DNA of 64,000 nucleotides from Porcipelethomonas sp964621265 (GTDB lineage Bacteria > Bacillota > Clostridia > Oscillospirales > Ruminococcaceae): contig CAZULQ010000005.1 in assembly GCA_964621265.1 (NCBI GenBank), positions 1 through 64,000 of the forward strand, written 5' to 3'. Under the pieces are notes generated by a model, which was given only the letters and a program-made list of their open reading frames with translations, was not told the DNA's origin and did no database searches. The position numbers and the translations under genes were made by a program. Each line of letters opens with the position of its first letter. Positions within the stretch are counted from its first letter, which is position 1. Shown in pieces: positions 10,313-16,580 of the stretch.

Positions 10313-10407
10313 GTCAAATCACCTTGACGTTTAGCGGAAAAAGTAGTAAAATATAAAGGAAGATATTTTAAGCCCGTATTTTTACGGCAGAAAGGCTATG
10401 ATTTATT

Positions 10408-10986
10408 ATGTCAAAGAAATTTATCGTTGAAACATCAGCAAGACACGTTCATCTTTCACAGGAACACCTTGAAATCCTTTTCGGTAAGGACGCAAAGCTT
10501 ACTCACAAGAAGGACCTTTCACAGCCGGGTCAGTTTGCCTGCGAAGAAAGAGTTACAATCGTAGGTCCTAAGAAGGAAATGCCAGGCGTATCAATTTTAG
10601 GTCCTGTTCGTCCTGCTACTCAGGTTGAACTTTCAGCTACTGATGCCCGTGCAATCGGTGTTGTTGCACCAATCAGAGAATCAGGCGATGTTACAGGTTC
10701 AGGCGGATGTAAGATTGTTGGTCCTGCAGGCGAAGTTGAAATCAACGAAGGTGTTATCGTTGCTAAGCGTCACATTCACCTCACTCCTGCTGCTGCGGAA
10801 GAAATGAACGTTAAGGACAAGGAAATTGTATGGGTTAAGATCGATACAGACGGCAGAAAGGCTATCCTTGGCGACGTTGTTGTAAGAGTTCACGAAAACT
10901 TCTCACCTGCTATGCACATTGATACAGACGAATCAAATGCTGTAAGTGCATTCAACGGTCTCGAAGGCGAAATCATTACTCTTTAA
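10408..10986 (+). CDS. pduL: PduL-type phosphate acyltransferase
   Basis: This 192-aa enzyme interconverts acyl-CoA and acyl phosphate (propionyl or acetyl), the role of Pta in organisms lacking the classical enzyme. Two PduL beta-barrel halves are visible, each with the zinc-binding histidine cluster: SARHVHLS near the N terminus and AKRHIHLT at about residue 120. The length is typical. It stands alone between terminators, with no bacterial microcompartment genes nearby, which suggests a housekeeping phosphotransacetylase for acetate formation. The ATG at 10408 follows AGAAAGG at a rather long 12-nt spacing; an ATG at 10398 is out of frame. Confidence 0.92.
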   Translation: MSKKFIVETSARHVHLSQEHLEILFGKDAKLTHKKDLSQPGQFACEERVTIVGPKKEMPGVSILGPVRPATQVELSATDARAIGVVAPIRESGDVTGSGGCKIVGPAGEVEINEGVIVAKRHIHLTPAAAEEMNVKDKEIVWVKIDTDGRKAILGDVVVRVHENFSPAMHIDTDESNAVSAFNGLEGEIITL

Positions 10987-10999
10987 TCTACATATGCCA

Positions 11000-11029
11000 A
11001 ATCCGAAGCTTTAACGCTTCGGATTTTTT
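11000..11029 (+). terminator. Intrinsic terminator of pduL
   Basis: The stem AATCCGAAGC/GCTTCGGATT (11000-11009 with 11016-11025) is followed by a T run. Confidence 0.9.
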
Positions 11030-11068
11030 CTTGACTTTAACTTTAATATGTGCTAAAATATACATGTT

Positions 11069-11144
11069 GCTTGTGTAGCACAGCTGGTAGTGCAGCTCAT
11101 TCGTAATGAGCAGGTCGCAGGTTCGAATCCCGTCACAAGCTCCA
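11069..11144 (+). tRNA. tRNA-Thr (anticodon CGU)
   Basis: The 76-nt cloverleaf has acceptor stem GCTTGTG/CACAAGC and anticodon stem GCTCA/TGAGC around loop TTCGTAA, giving anticodon CGU for ACG codons. It has a normal T arm (GGTTCGAATCC) and an encoded CCA end. It lies directly before the prophage remnant. I found no duplicated tRNA 3' end at the far side, so it is only a possible attachment site. Confidence 0.95.
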
Positions 11145-11145
11145 T

Positions 11146-11188
11146 ATACTTCCCGTAAATACGCTGTTTACGGGAAGTATTATTTTTG
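11146..11188 (+). terminator. Strong terminator after tRNA-Thr
   Basis: A 14-bp perfect stem (11146-11159 with 11167-11180) begins two bases after the tRNA CCA, followed by TATTTTTG. Confidence 0.85.
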
Positions 11189-11323
11189 TTTTAACTATTT
11201 TGTAAGTAACTTGTAAGTAACGTACAGACCTAAATAAAATACAAACAACTCACGTTATGAATACTCTTCATACAGCCAAAACAAAATCGCCTCCCGAAAC
11301 CGAGATGCGATTTATTGTTTTAG

Positions 11324-11584
11324 TTACAGTCTACTCAAATACTCAATTATGTACTCCAACAATTCATCTTTCCTGACCGAGCGTTCCGCAAGCTTTGAAA
11401 TAAATGTTTCCGCTTCCGAAACGTCTGTTGTTATGTCATTTACTGTCACGCTGCCTGAGTAATCCGCCGCAATAACTCCATAGGATTCGGCTTTGAGCTC
11501 CTCCACCTCGACCTCCTGTGAAAATAATGAATAGCTTGTTAAGCCGTCCTCGCTTGAACGTGTCATAATAATTCTGTAAATCAT
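11324..11584 (-). CDS. Small conserved hypothetical protein (DUF6514-like)
   Basis: The 86-aa product is read from the ATG at 11584 because AGGAGGG sits 7 nt upstream; a longer reading from 11617 has no such signal. It begins MIYRIIMTRSSEDGLTSYS and ends with a charged helix. The pattern resembles short Clostridial DUF6514-type proteins that begin with a YRVI-like strand and end in a helical RxxLxxEYI segment. I assign this from memory of the family, not from a search. It sits between the tRNA terminator and the prophage lysis end and may be host or prophage DNA. Confidence 0.6.
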   Translation of the reverse strand: MIYRIIMTRSSEDGLTSYSLFSQEVEVEELKAESYGVIAADYSGSVTVNDITTDVSEAETFISKLAERSVRKDELLEYIIEYLSRL

Positions 11585-11707
11585 ATTTGCCCTCCTGATT
11601 AATAAATTTTTATTCACACATATTATAACACATTTTTCGACATTTTTATTGCACAGTTTTCGACATTGATTTAAATGAAACGCGGCTGTCCCCGAAAAAC
11701 AAAAAAA

Positions 11708-11747
11708 GCGTTCAAAAGGCCACGAAAGCCTTTCAAACGCTCTTTTC
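11708..11747 (-). terminator. Imperfect hairpin, probable terminator
   Basis: AGCGTT...AACGCT with an inner AGGC/GCCT stem, followed by a T-rich tract on both strands. It lies downstream of the minus-strand phage lysis genes. The 210 bp between it and the stop at 11324 hold nothing else I recognise. Confidence 0.5.
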
Positions 11748-11796
11748 TTCTTGAATCATGTAAGGGGAATTTTAAATAGGCATGGATATTGTCTAA

Positions 11797-11927
11797 TTAG
11801 CCTGTGTAGTTGTAGATAATTTGAGGGCCGCCCTCAACATCACGCCCTAAATCGGTGTTCCAACCATTTAACATTGAGATTTTATTCCATTGTTCTTTTG
11901 TTCCTCTAAAGCATATTTGTTTACTCG
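11797..11927 (-). pseudogene. C-terminal remnant of a leucine-rich-repeat (LRR_5-like) phage fibre protein
   Basis: Reading one frame off from the adjacent 88-aa ORF gives an open C terminus. It contains ICFRGTKEQWNKIS and ends in GGPQIIYNYTG and a TAA at 11797. The GTxEQWN motif and final IxYNY strand are typical of the last repeat of BspA-like LRR_5 proteins. It has no start codon of its own and overlaps the end of the baseplate fragment. I read it as the tail of a fibre gene whose middle was deleted. Confidence 0.55.
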
Positions 11928-12187
11928 TAGCCGTAAGGCTCGATGTCCGTCTCGTCGGTCGTAATATGAAGGCTCAGCGCACCGTCAACAAGGTCCTCCT
12001 CAGTCAGAATGCGCTTGATAATCGTCCTACCGCTGTAACGCGATTTTACCGTAAAAATCACGCAGTTATCGCCCTCAATGGGGATTGCGGCAATTCCGTC
12101 GTCGGTCTCGATAAAGGGCTGAGTTGACAGCCCGACCGAATCCCCACGGCTAACGTGAATACCGCCCATTTCGTCAATTGTGAACAT
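11921..12187 (-). CDS. Phage baseplate/upper-fibre N-terminal fragment
   Basis: This 88-aa ORF starts MFTIDEMGGIHVSRGDSVGL, a form typical of the N-terminal domain of Firmicute phage baseplate upper proteins (BppU-like). It stops after EPYGYE. Intact proteins continue for hundreds of residues, so this is probably truncated, with the LRR-like remnant downstream in another frame. A GGAGTGATAAAGC ribosome binding site overlaps the stop of the lysin gene 6 bp upstream, so the pair is translationally close. Confidence 0.55.
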   Translation of the reverse strand: MFTIDEMGGIHVSRGDSVGLSTQPFIETDDGIAAIPIEGDNCVIFTVKSRYSGRTIIKRILTEEDLVDGALSLHITTDETDIEPYGYE

Positions 12188-12193
12188 GCTTTA

Positions 12194-12709
12194 TCACTCC
12201 TCGATAAGCTTTCCCGAATAAATTTTTCCGTCGATTTCAAGCCTTACGGCAACGCTCTTTTTGGCTGATGCCGTGCTTGTTTTCTTGCCCGAATACCCGT
12301 CATTATACGTCCCGCACTTGTTCGGTATACCCGAATGCGCGGCCACATCAATGTGCGTACACTTGCCGTTTTTGCGTATGCAATAGTGGCAATGCGAGCC
12401 TGTGGAATGCCCCGTACTGCCCTCGATTCCGATTACATCGGTCACCTTGACAGCCTGTCCGATTTTGACATTTATCTTTGACAGGTGGCCGAAGTAAAAA
12501 CGATAGCCCGTCTTGCTGTCGCGGATTTTGACGTACTGCCCGAAGCCCTGTTTCTTGTTTGAGGCGTTCTCCCAGCCTGCGTACTCAACAACGCCGTTTA
12601 CTGTGCTGTGCACCTCCTTTGAGTCAAGCCCCACAAGGTCGAGCCCGTCGTGCGCCGTGCCCTTGTACTGCTGTGTCACCTTGAAATTCCCCATGTATGG
12701 ACTGTTCAT
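12194..12709 (-). CDS. Phage-type M23 peptidase (endolysin)
   Basis: The 171-aa product from the ATG at 12709 (AAGAAGG upstream) is a LytM/M23 metalloendopeptidase. It has the zinc ligands in HDGLD and GSHCHY plus the intervening GVVEYAGW and HLSKINVKIGQ segments. M23 enzymes cut peptide cross-links in peptidoglycan. The C terminus (about 125-171) is a short linker plus a small beta-rich tail, AVRLEIDGKIYSGKL. There is no signal peptide, as expected for a phage lysin, but I see no intact holin gene beside it. An upstream in-frame ATG at 12739 is less likely. Confidence 0.8.
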   Translation of the reverse strand: MNSPYMGNFKVTQQYKGTAHDGLDLVGLDSKEVHSTVNGVVEYAGWENASNKKQGFGQYVKIRDSKTGYRFYFGHLSKINVKIGQAVKVTDVIGIEGSTGHSTGSHCHYCIRKNGKCTHIDVAAHSGIPNKCGTYNDGYSGKKTSTASAKKSVAVRLEIDGKIYSGKLIEE

Positions 12710-12744
12710 ATAATTACCTTCTTTCTTAAAAAATAGCATAAAAA

Positions 12745-12766
12745 ATGCACTCTTTGCAGAGTGCTT
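12745..12766 (-). terminator. Hairpin upstream of the lysin gene
   Basis: GCACTCT/AGAGTGC with a 4-nt loop and T run on the minus strand. It adjoins the toxin A promoter. A related hairpin precedes the second toxin copy (13302-13322) and another occurs at 17976-17996, so it may be part of the repeated unit. Confidence 0.55.
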
Positions 12767-12775
12767 AACGTATTA

Positions 12776-12804
12776 TTGACAATTTTCGTGCTTTGATATA
12801 TAAT
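12776..12804 (+). promoter_or_regulatory. Toxin A mRNA promoter
   Basis: TTGACA (12776-12781), 17-bp spacer, TATAAT (12799-12804). It reads toward the interrupted toxin copy. Confidence 0.75.
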
Positions 12805-12812
12805 AAATTCAA

Positions 12813-13021
12813 GGGCATACCTTAAACGGTAGGCGGTCAAATCCTACTCCCGGAAGGGAGTGAATNNNNNNNNNNNNNNNNNNNNNNNNNNNNNNNNNNN
12901 NNNNNNNNNNNNNNNNNNNNNNNNNNNNNNNNNNNNNNNNNNNNNNNNNNNNNNNNNNNNNNNNNTGCAAATCACTTTCGCAACATTTTTGTACACAGTA
13001 CTTAATAATAAAAGGAAATAG
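12813..13021 (+). pseudogene. Type I toxin copy A, interrupted by a sequence gap
   Basis: The leader (GGGCATACC...GGCGGTC...GGAAGGGAG) and the 3' coding end (QITFATFLYTVLNNKRK, stop TAG at 13019-13021) match copy B almost base for base. The start and first residues are replaced by 100 N (12866-12965). By comparison with copy B only about 46 bases would be missing. The gene is therefore probably intact in the organism and only incomplete in the assembly. Confidence 0.7.
12866..12965. other. Assembly gap (100 N)
   Basis: Exactly 100 N, a conventional placeholder length. It lies within a near-identical repeat (toxin copies A and B), so a repeat-induced contig break is the likely cause. Confidence 0.98.
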
Positions 13022-13105
13022 CCGCCCTGAGCTACCAACTTAAGGACGACTATTTTTAGTTTTCGTTAATTTCGGGAGCGACCGTCTATCGGTATGCCCC
13101 TTTTT
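13016..13105 (-). ncRNA. Antisense antitoxin RNA candidate A
   Basis: A minus-strand promoter (TTGACA 13138-13133, 17-bp spacer, TATAAT 13115-13110) would start an RNA of about 90 nt. It covers the 3' part of the toxin A transcript and ends at the hairpin 13016-13054 with a T-rich tail. Confidence 0.7.
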
Positions 13106-13109
13106 CTAT

Positions 13110-13138
13110 ATTATATACCTTTTCGGAAGAGATGTCAA
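13110..13138 (-). promoter_or_regulatory. Promoter of antisense RNA A
   Basis: Consensus TTGACA and TATAAT with a 17-bp spacer on the minus strand. Confidence 0.72.
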
Positions 13139-13181
13139 GGGGTTTTGCAAGCAACTGTTTTAAAGTATTTGTTAATCTGTG

Positions 13182-13208
13182 TAGGGGTTGATGCCCACAT
13201 CGACCCGA
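13182..13208 (+). repeat. Partial TGTAGGGG-type repeat
   Basis: GTGTAGGGGTTGATGCCCAC and a following TCGACCCG resemble one arm of the palindromic element at 19799-19875. It stands next to a copy of the GGTCGTG repeat. Confidence 0.5.
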
Positions 13209-13230
13209 TTGTATTATAAAGTCACGCACT

Positions 13231-13294
13231 GGTCGTGCCTTAGCTTGTGTCGCTCTGAAGGATAACAGAGTGGATTTGTCCTGTCGGGTCACCG
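13231..13294 (+). repeat. GGTCGTG repeat, copy 1
   Basis: First of five same-orientation copies of a ~65-75 bp non-coding repeat. It starts GGTCGTGCCTTAGCTTGTG, has a GATAACAGAG core and ends near TGTCC and a GTCAC sequence. Confidence 0.75.
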
Positions 13295-13301
13295 ACAAAA
13301 A

Positions 13302-13322
13302 AAGCACCCCGAATGGAGTGCT
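13302..13322 (-). terminator. Hairpin upstream of the toxin B promoter
   Basis: AGCACCCC/GGAGTGCT hairpin with T run on the minus strand, in the same position relative to the toxin promoter as the hairpin at 12745-12766. Confidence 0.45.
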
Positions 13323-13332
13323 TAACGTATTA

Positions 13333-13361
13333 TTGACTTTTCTGTAAAAAGGCTGTATAAT
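13333..13361 (+). promoter_or_regulatory. Toxin B mRNA promoter
   Basis: TTGACT (13333-13338), 17-bp spacer, TATAAT (13356-13361). Confidence 0.78.
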
Positions 13362-13425
13362 TGTGGTAAGGGCATACCTTAAACGGTAGGCGGTCAAATC
13401 CTACTCCCGGAAGGGAGTGAATATT

Positions 13426-13524
13426 ATGAGCTATGTAACATGGAATGAATTGCTCCAGTTTTGCGTCATGCAAATCACTTTCGCAACATTTTTGTACACA
13501 GTACTTAATAATAAAAGGAAATAA
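13426..13524 (+). CDS. Small hydrophobic type I toxin-like peptide, copy B
   Basis: This 32-residue ORF (MSYVTWNELLQFCVMQITFA at the N terminus, NNKRK at the C terminus) has one hydrophobic segment and a basic tail, as in Firmicute type I toxins and holin-like toxins of the TxpA/BsrG kind. GGGAG lies 8 nt before the ATG. The mRNA has its own consensus promoter and a structured leader. GGGCATACC and GGCGGTC in the leader can pair with GGTATGCCC and GACCGTC at 13581-13599, as in known type I toxin mRNAs whose ends fold back. A convergent antisense RNA gene overlaps the 3' end. Toxicity is inferred, not shown. Confidence 0.75.
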   Translation: MSYVTWNELLQFCVMQITFATFLYTVLNNKRK

Positions 13525-13604
13525 CCGCCCACAGTGACCAAACTCAGGCAGTTATTTCATAACACCTATTTTGGGAGCGACCGTCTATCGGTATGCCCCT
13601 TTTT
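13519..13604 (-). ncRNA. Antisense antitoxin RNA candidate B
   Basis: The RNA would start about 7 nt after TATAAT at 13614-13609 and end at the hairpin 13519-13557 (AAATAAC.GCC with GGC.GTTATTT) and T-rich tail. It overlaps the stop codon and 3' region of toxin B, as expected for a type I antitoxin. Confidence 0.72.
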
Positions 13605-13608
13605 CTAT

Positions 13609-13637
13609 ATTATACACCTTTTCTGAAAATATGTCAA
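13609..13637 (-). promoter_or_regulatory. Promoter of antisense RNA B
   Basis: TTGACA (13637-13632), 17-bp spacer, TATAAT (13614-13609). Confidence 0.75.
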
Positions 13638-13670
13638 GCAGCTGTTAATCAGAATACGCCATATAAAAAT

Positions 13671-13738
13671 GGTCGTGCCTTAACTTCCGCCTTTCAGAAC
13701 GATAAAAGAGCGAAAATGTCCCGTGCGGTCACGCACTC
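13671..13738 (+). repeat. GGTCGTG repeat, copy 2
   Basis: GGTCGTGCCTTAAC...GATAAAAGAGCGAAAATGTCC...GCGGTCACGCAC. It abuts the truncated end of the tail endopeptidase gene; the last codons of that ORF come from the repeat. Confidence 0.8.
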
Positions 13739-14298
13739 AGTTTAAATACACCGCCCCATGTTGTCACAAAGCAGTTGTCAGCGCCGATGAGCGCCTTTGT
13801 CACCGACATTTTTTCATAGTACGCCGTCCTGTAATCGTCGGAGGTACCAACGCCGTCAGCAGGCGCAATATCCGAAGAAAAGGTAAACCTTGCTGTCGGC
13901 TCCTCGGCGGTACTGCTGCCCCTGTCGGTGTAGGTGTGGGACACAATCCAGTCAAGAGCGTTCCTACCTACCTGCAGAGTGGGGCGTGCGTCCTTTATGA
14001 AATAGTAATTGAGGTCATAGAAGATGTGGAGCGCCTCCGCCTGTATCTCGTAGCCGCCGTCCGAGGACATCGAGAGCGTTTTGCGGTAGATACGGAAAAG
14101 CTGTCCCTGTGCCTTTATGATGTAGTTTTCACGGATATACTGCCAGCTGCCCCACTCGTCCATCGGGTGTGTGATGCTGAGCGAATACTCGCCGTTTAAT
14201 ATTTCCGTAATCTCACACGCCGTCGGGCAGAGAATGCGCAGTCCGTTGTGGGAAAAGTCGGTCTCATCGGGCGCATACACGCTTATATACTCATACAT
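13729..14298 (-). pseudogene. Truncated phage tail endopeptidase / minor structural protein (N terminus)
   Basis: The 189-aa ORF starts at the ATG at 14298 (GAGGTGG 5 nt upstream), which overlaps the previous stop as TGATG. It begins MYEYISVYAP and includes ILNGEYSLSITHPMDEWG and GQLFRIYRKT. These are typical of the N-terminal domain of Siphoviridae Tal/prophage endopeptidase tail proteins, which normally exceed 600 residues. It breaks off after TTWGG, where the full protein would continue, and the last residues are encoded by the adjoining GGTCGTG repeat. It is a truncated gene. Confidence 0.8.
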
Positions 14299-15050
14299 CA
14301 ATACCACCTCTCATTCTTGCGGTAGCCGAAGTAGCCAAGCGACATATCATGCGAAATATACGGCAAGCCGCCAAACTCCCACGTTTCCCTGATAAGCTCG
14401 AATGTAATGACATTTTCGCCCGTCTTAAAGGTCGGGAACGGACCCGAAGTGAGCGAGGTCAGAACGTTCCTGTTGCCGTCGTAGGCAACAAGCCCCTTTT
14501 CTACGGCGTACGCCGCCATCTGCGTATCATTTGCAAAAAGACCTATCGCTTCGCCGCCCTCGTAAGAGCCGTTTATAAAGCTGTTGAGGTGCGACATGCT
14601 CTCATCGAGCGACTTGTCCCAGAACGCGGCGGAGTCAGCGGCGAGCGTAAGCCCACGCTGTGCCAAATCGGTCGAGTCGGAAACGTCATACCCGAGCCCC
14701 TTGAATTTGGCTGTCATTGAGGTCATATAGGTGGTAAGACGGCTGTCGACCATGCCTGTGGCGTCTGCAACTTCGCCCATTTTTTCTTTGGCGGTATCAG
14801 AATAGCCGCCCATAATCTGCTCAAATGCAGACTGCTCCGCTGAGACTGCGGCTGTCACATCAACGCACGCCTGTCCGAAATCCTTGATTTTGTCAACGGC
14901 AAAAGCCGCCGCAACGGCTCCGCCGATTTTTTTGAGGGTACTCCCGAGCCTCGATTCAGTATTTTGGACGTGCGAGACTGTATCATCAATCGCCCTATTT
15001 GCCTCAGAGTTGTCAACGGCAATTCTGCCGAGCAGTTTAAAAAGCTCCAT
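14298..15050 (-). pseudogene. Deletion chimera: tape-measure N terminus joined to distal-tail (Dit) C terminus
   Basis: The 250-aa ORF is open but composite. Residues 1 to about 193 are a tape-measure N terminus (MELFKLLGRIAVDNSEANRA, AVAAAFAVDKIKDFG, YEGGEAIGLFANDTQMAAYA). From about DGNRNVLTSL the sequence matches the end of a Dit-type protein (SGPFPTFKTGENVITFEL), whose gene normally follows the tape measure. An in-frame deletion of the rest of the tape measure and the start of Dit explains this. The start overlaps the previous stop as TGATG. Confidence 0.75.
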
Positions 15051-15693
15051 CAGCTCACCTCCTTCGGAGTAAATTCGTCAAGTATTGCAAGGCTTTCTTC
15101 CAGTATTTTTTCAACGTCGGCGGCCTGTTCCTCCTGTGGCTGTTGCTTTATTTCCCGTGAAAACTCAGCGAGCGTCTTGCCCTGAACCTTGTGTTTCCAC
15201 ACGTCATAAATCTGCTCGTCGTTTATGATATCAGCAAAGCCGTCAAGGAAAAAGCACAGCCGCCCCGTACCGATATAGCCGTCAAGGAGGATGTCTGCCT
15301 GCCCGTATCGTGAAAAGATAAGGTCGAAAAGCTTTATTTCAGAAGCTTCGAGTCTGACAGTACCGTAAAAAAATCACTGAACTCTTCACTTGTCACAAGC
15401 GAAACGATGATTTCCGCAAACTCGGCCATCGGAAGCTTGGCGATTTCCTCGGGCTTTTTTCCGCTAAGGTCAGCAATAAAGCCGTAAATATCCTTTTCAC
15501 AGGCGCCGATATTTGTGAAGATAACATCAGCGGCGTCGAGCATAACCTCAATGCCGATTATTTCGGTACCCGCCTTCGGGTCGATATTCTCAAAGCATTT
15601 CTTGAACTCTCTTACATGAATTTTCGAGAGTATCTTCATCATCGGGAAAAGGTCCTTTGTGCAAAGCTTTCTGAGTGTGATTTTGTCGTTCAT
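15050..15693 (-). CDS. Tail assembly chaperone, -1 frameshift extended product
   Basis: A second frame, open from before the T run at 15373-15367 to a TGA at 15052-15050, has no good start of its own. It encodes EIKLFDLIFSRYGQADILL, GTGRLCFFLDGFADIIN and a Gln/Glu-rich tail. A -1 slip on T TTT TTT joins it to the upstream 119-aa ORF, giving a product of about 214 residues. This is the familiar gpG/gpGT arrangement of long-tailed phages, located just upstream of the tape measure. The stop overlaps the tape-measure ATG (TGATG). The frameshift is inferred from layout and slippery sequence. Confidence 0.75.
15334..15693 (-). CDS. Tail assembly chaperone, unshifted product
   Basis: The 119-aa protein starts at the ATG at 15693, preceded by AAGGAGG, rather than at the far-upstream in-frame ATG at 15816, which lies in a repeat. 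It begins MNDKITLRKLCTKDLFPMMK and contains PKAGTEIIGIEVMLDAADVI, a form typical of Firmicute phage tail chaperones (gpG-like). It binds the tape-measure protein during tail assembly and is absent from virions in known phages. It ends LSDSKLLK about 12 codons after the slippery heptamer. Confidence 0.78.
   Translation of the reverse strand: MNDKITLRKLCTKDLFPMMKILSKIHVREFKKCFENIDPKAGTEIIGIEVMLDAADVIFTNIGACEKDIYGFIADLSGKKPEEIAKLPMAEFAEIIVSLVTSEEFSDFFTVLSDSKLLK
15367..15373 (-). promoter_or_regulatory. Slippery heptamer for -1 ribosomal frameshift
   Basis: In the zero frame the codons read GAT TTT TTT ACG, so T TTT TTT satisfies the X XXY YYZ rule. The -1 frame continues TAC GGT ACT and is open for about 106 codons. 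Confidence 0.72.
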
Positions 15694-15742
15694 GGTAATT
15701 CCTCCTTGAAAATGGGTATAAGAAAAGCACGCCATGTAAAAT

Positions 15743-15808
15743 GGTCGTGCCTTAGCTTGTGTTTCATAAAAAATAACAGAGCGAAAATGTCCAGTGCGAT
15801 CACGCACG
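15743..15808 (+). repeat. GGTCGTG repeat, copy 3
   Basis: ATGGTCGTGCCTTAGCTTGT...AATAACAGAGCGAAAATGTCC...GCGATCACGCAC. It sits next to the antisense promoter of TA module C. Confidence 0.8.
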
Positions 15809-15809
15809 C

Positions 15810-15838
15810 TTGACATATATTCGTGATTGGTGTATAAT
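15810..15838 (+). promoter_or_regulatory. Promoter of antisense RNA C
   Basis: TTGACA (15810-15815), 17-bp spacer, TATAAT (15833-15838). Confidence 0.78.
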
Positions 15839-15844
15839 ATATAA

Positions 15845-15937
15845 AAAGGGTGACTGCGATAAGCGGTTCTCCCTCATAGTGTGATTAAATTAAAAATAAT
15901 CGTCCTATGTGGTAGTGGGGCGATTATTTCTTTTTTG
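15845..15937 (+). ncRNA. Antisense antitoxin RNA candidate C
   Basis: A plus-strand RNA of about 90 nt would run from the promoter at 15810-15838 to the hairpin AAATAATCG/CGATTATTT (15894-15902 with 15921-15929) followed by TCTTTTTT. It is complementary to the 3' end of the toxin C transcript, including its stop codon. Confidence 0.75.
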
Positions 15938-16004
15938 TGTTGTTGCTGATTTTAATTATTTCAACTACCAACAGCAGTAATGTAAGTAATTCCATAATTT
16001 CCAT
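15924..16004 (-). CDS. Small hydrophobic type I toxin-like peptide, copy C
   Basis: This 26-residue ORF has an N-terminal MEIMELLTLLLLVVEIIKIS segment followed by NNTKKK: one membrane helix and a basic end, as in Firmicute holin-like/type I toxins. GAGGTGAG precedes the ATG. It is in the opposite orientation to copies A and B and its peptide differs. The leader still carries the shared AAACGGTAGGCGGT block and can pair with the transcript's 3' end (16032-16064 with 15848-15869). It lies between phage tail genes, so it was inserted into the prophage or recruited by it. Toxicity is inferred. Confidence 0.75.
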   Translation of the reverse strand: MEIMELLTLLLLVVEIIKISNNTKKK

Positions 16005-16058
16005 AGCAACTCACCTCGTTTCCGAGGGAAAGATTAAACCGCCTACCGTTTTATGCAG

Positions 16059-16101
16059 ACACCCATGACTATATTATATCATGGGTGTTCTTTTTTGTCA
16101 A
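16059..16101 (-). promoter_or_regulatory. Toxin C promoter with flanking inverted repeat
   Basis: TTGACA (16101-16096), 17-bp spacer, TATAAT (16078-16073). A perfect 10-bp inverted repeat (16059-16068 and 16079-16088) flanks the -10 hexamer, which could be an operator or a leader hairpin. Confidence 0.75.
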
Positions 16102-16107
16102 TTTACG

Positions 16108-16413
16108 TCAGTCTTCTACATAGACATGATAAGGGAGCGTTGTCGGGTCGTCAGAGAGATCCGCATAGCACTCAAACGTCGCCTTTAAAATGCTCGATTC
16201 CTTGTTCTTGAAACCGAGGTCAAAGCCGCTTGTACAAAGCGCATTTTCGAAAACGACAATAACCTTTCTGCCGTCAAGACGCTTTCCGACAAAGCCGAGA
16301 TTTTCAACGTAATCGCCCGCATCAATGTAAGGCGTTGAGACGATTTCAGTCCAGCCGTCGGGGAGGTCTGTGTTCTCATTCAAAACGCCGACGATTGTCT
16401 CGCGGTTTCCCAT
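16108..16413 (-). pseudogene. Phage major tail protein, C-terminal fragment
   Basis: The 101-aa ORF contains GWTEIVSTPYIDAGDYVENL, GFVGKRLDGRKVIVVFENAL and a SILKATFECYADL ending. This looks like the C-terminal half of a siphovirus major tail protein, in the expected place upstream of the tail chaperones. The apparent ATG lies inside another gene's frame and the N-terminal half is missing, so this is a deletion remnant. Confidence 0.65.
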
Positions 16414-16490
16414 GACTTCACATCCTCACCGATAGCGTTTTCTGTTGTGCGTGAAATCTGAATCTTCGCTGTGATGTTGCCACCTATCAT
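16380..16490 (-). pseudogene. Head-tail joining protein, N-terminal fragment
   Basis: A 36-codon reading frame with a strong GGAGGTGAT site starts at the ATG at 16490. It reads MIGGNITAKIQISRTTENAI and then DVKSWETA, resembling the start of a phage head-tail connector/minor capsid protein. It runs out of frame into the major tail fragment. The join marks a deletion between the two genes. Confidence 0.55.
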
Positions 16491-16514
16491 TTTATCACCT
16501 CCGACAAAATATAT

Positions 16515-16575
16515 GGTCGTGCCTTAGCTTGCGCCGCTCTGAATGATAACAGAGCGAAATTCGATGAAACGGCAC
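16515..16575 (+). repeat. GGTCGTG repeat, copy 4
   Basis: ATGGTCGTGCCTTAGCTTGC...GATAACAGAGCGAAAT, then diverging into the start of the 360-bp repeat. The same adjacency is seen at 60116. Confidence 0.75.
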
Positions 16576-16580
16576 GTTTC

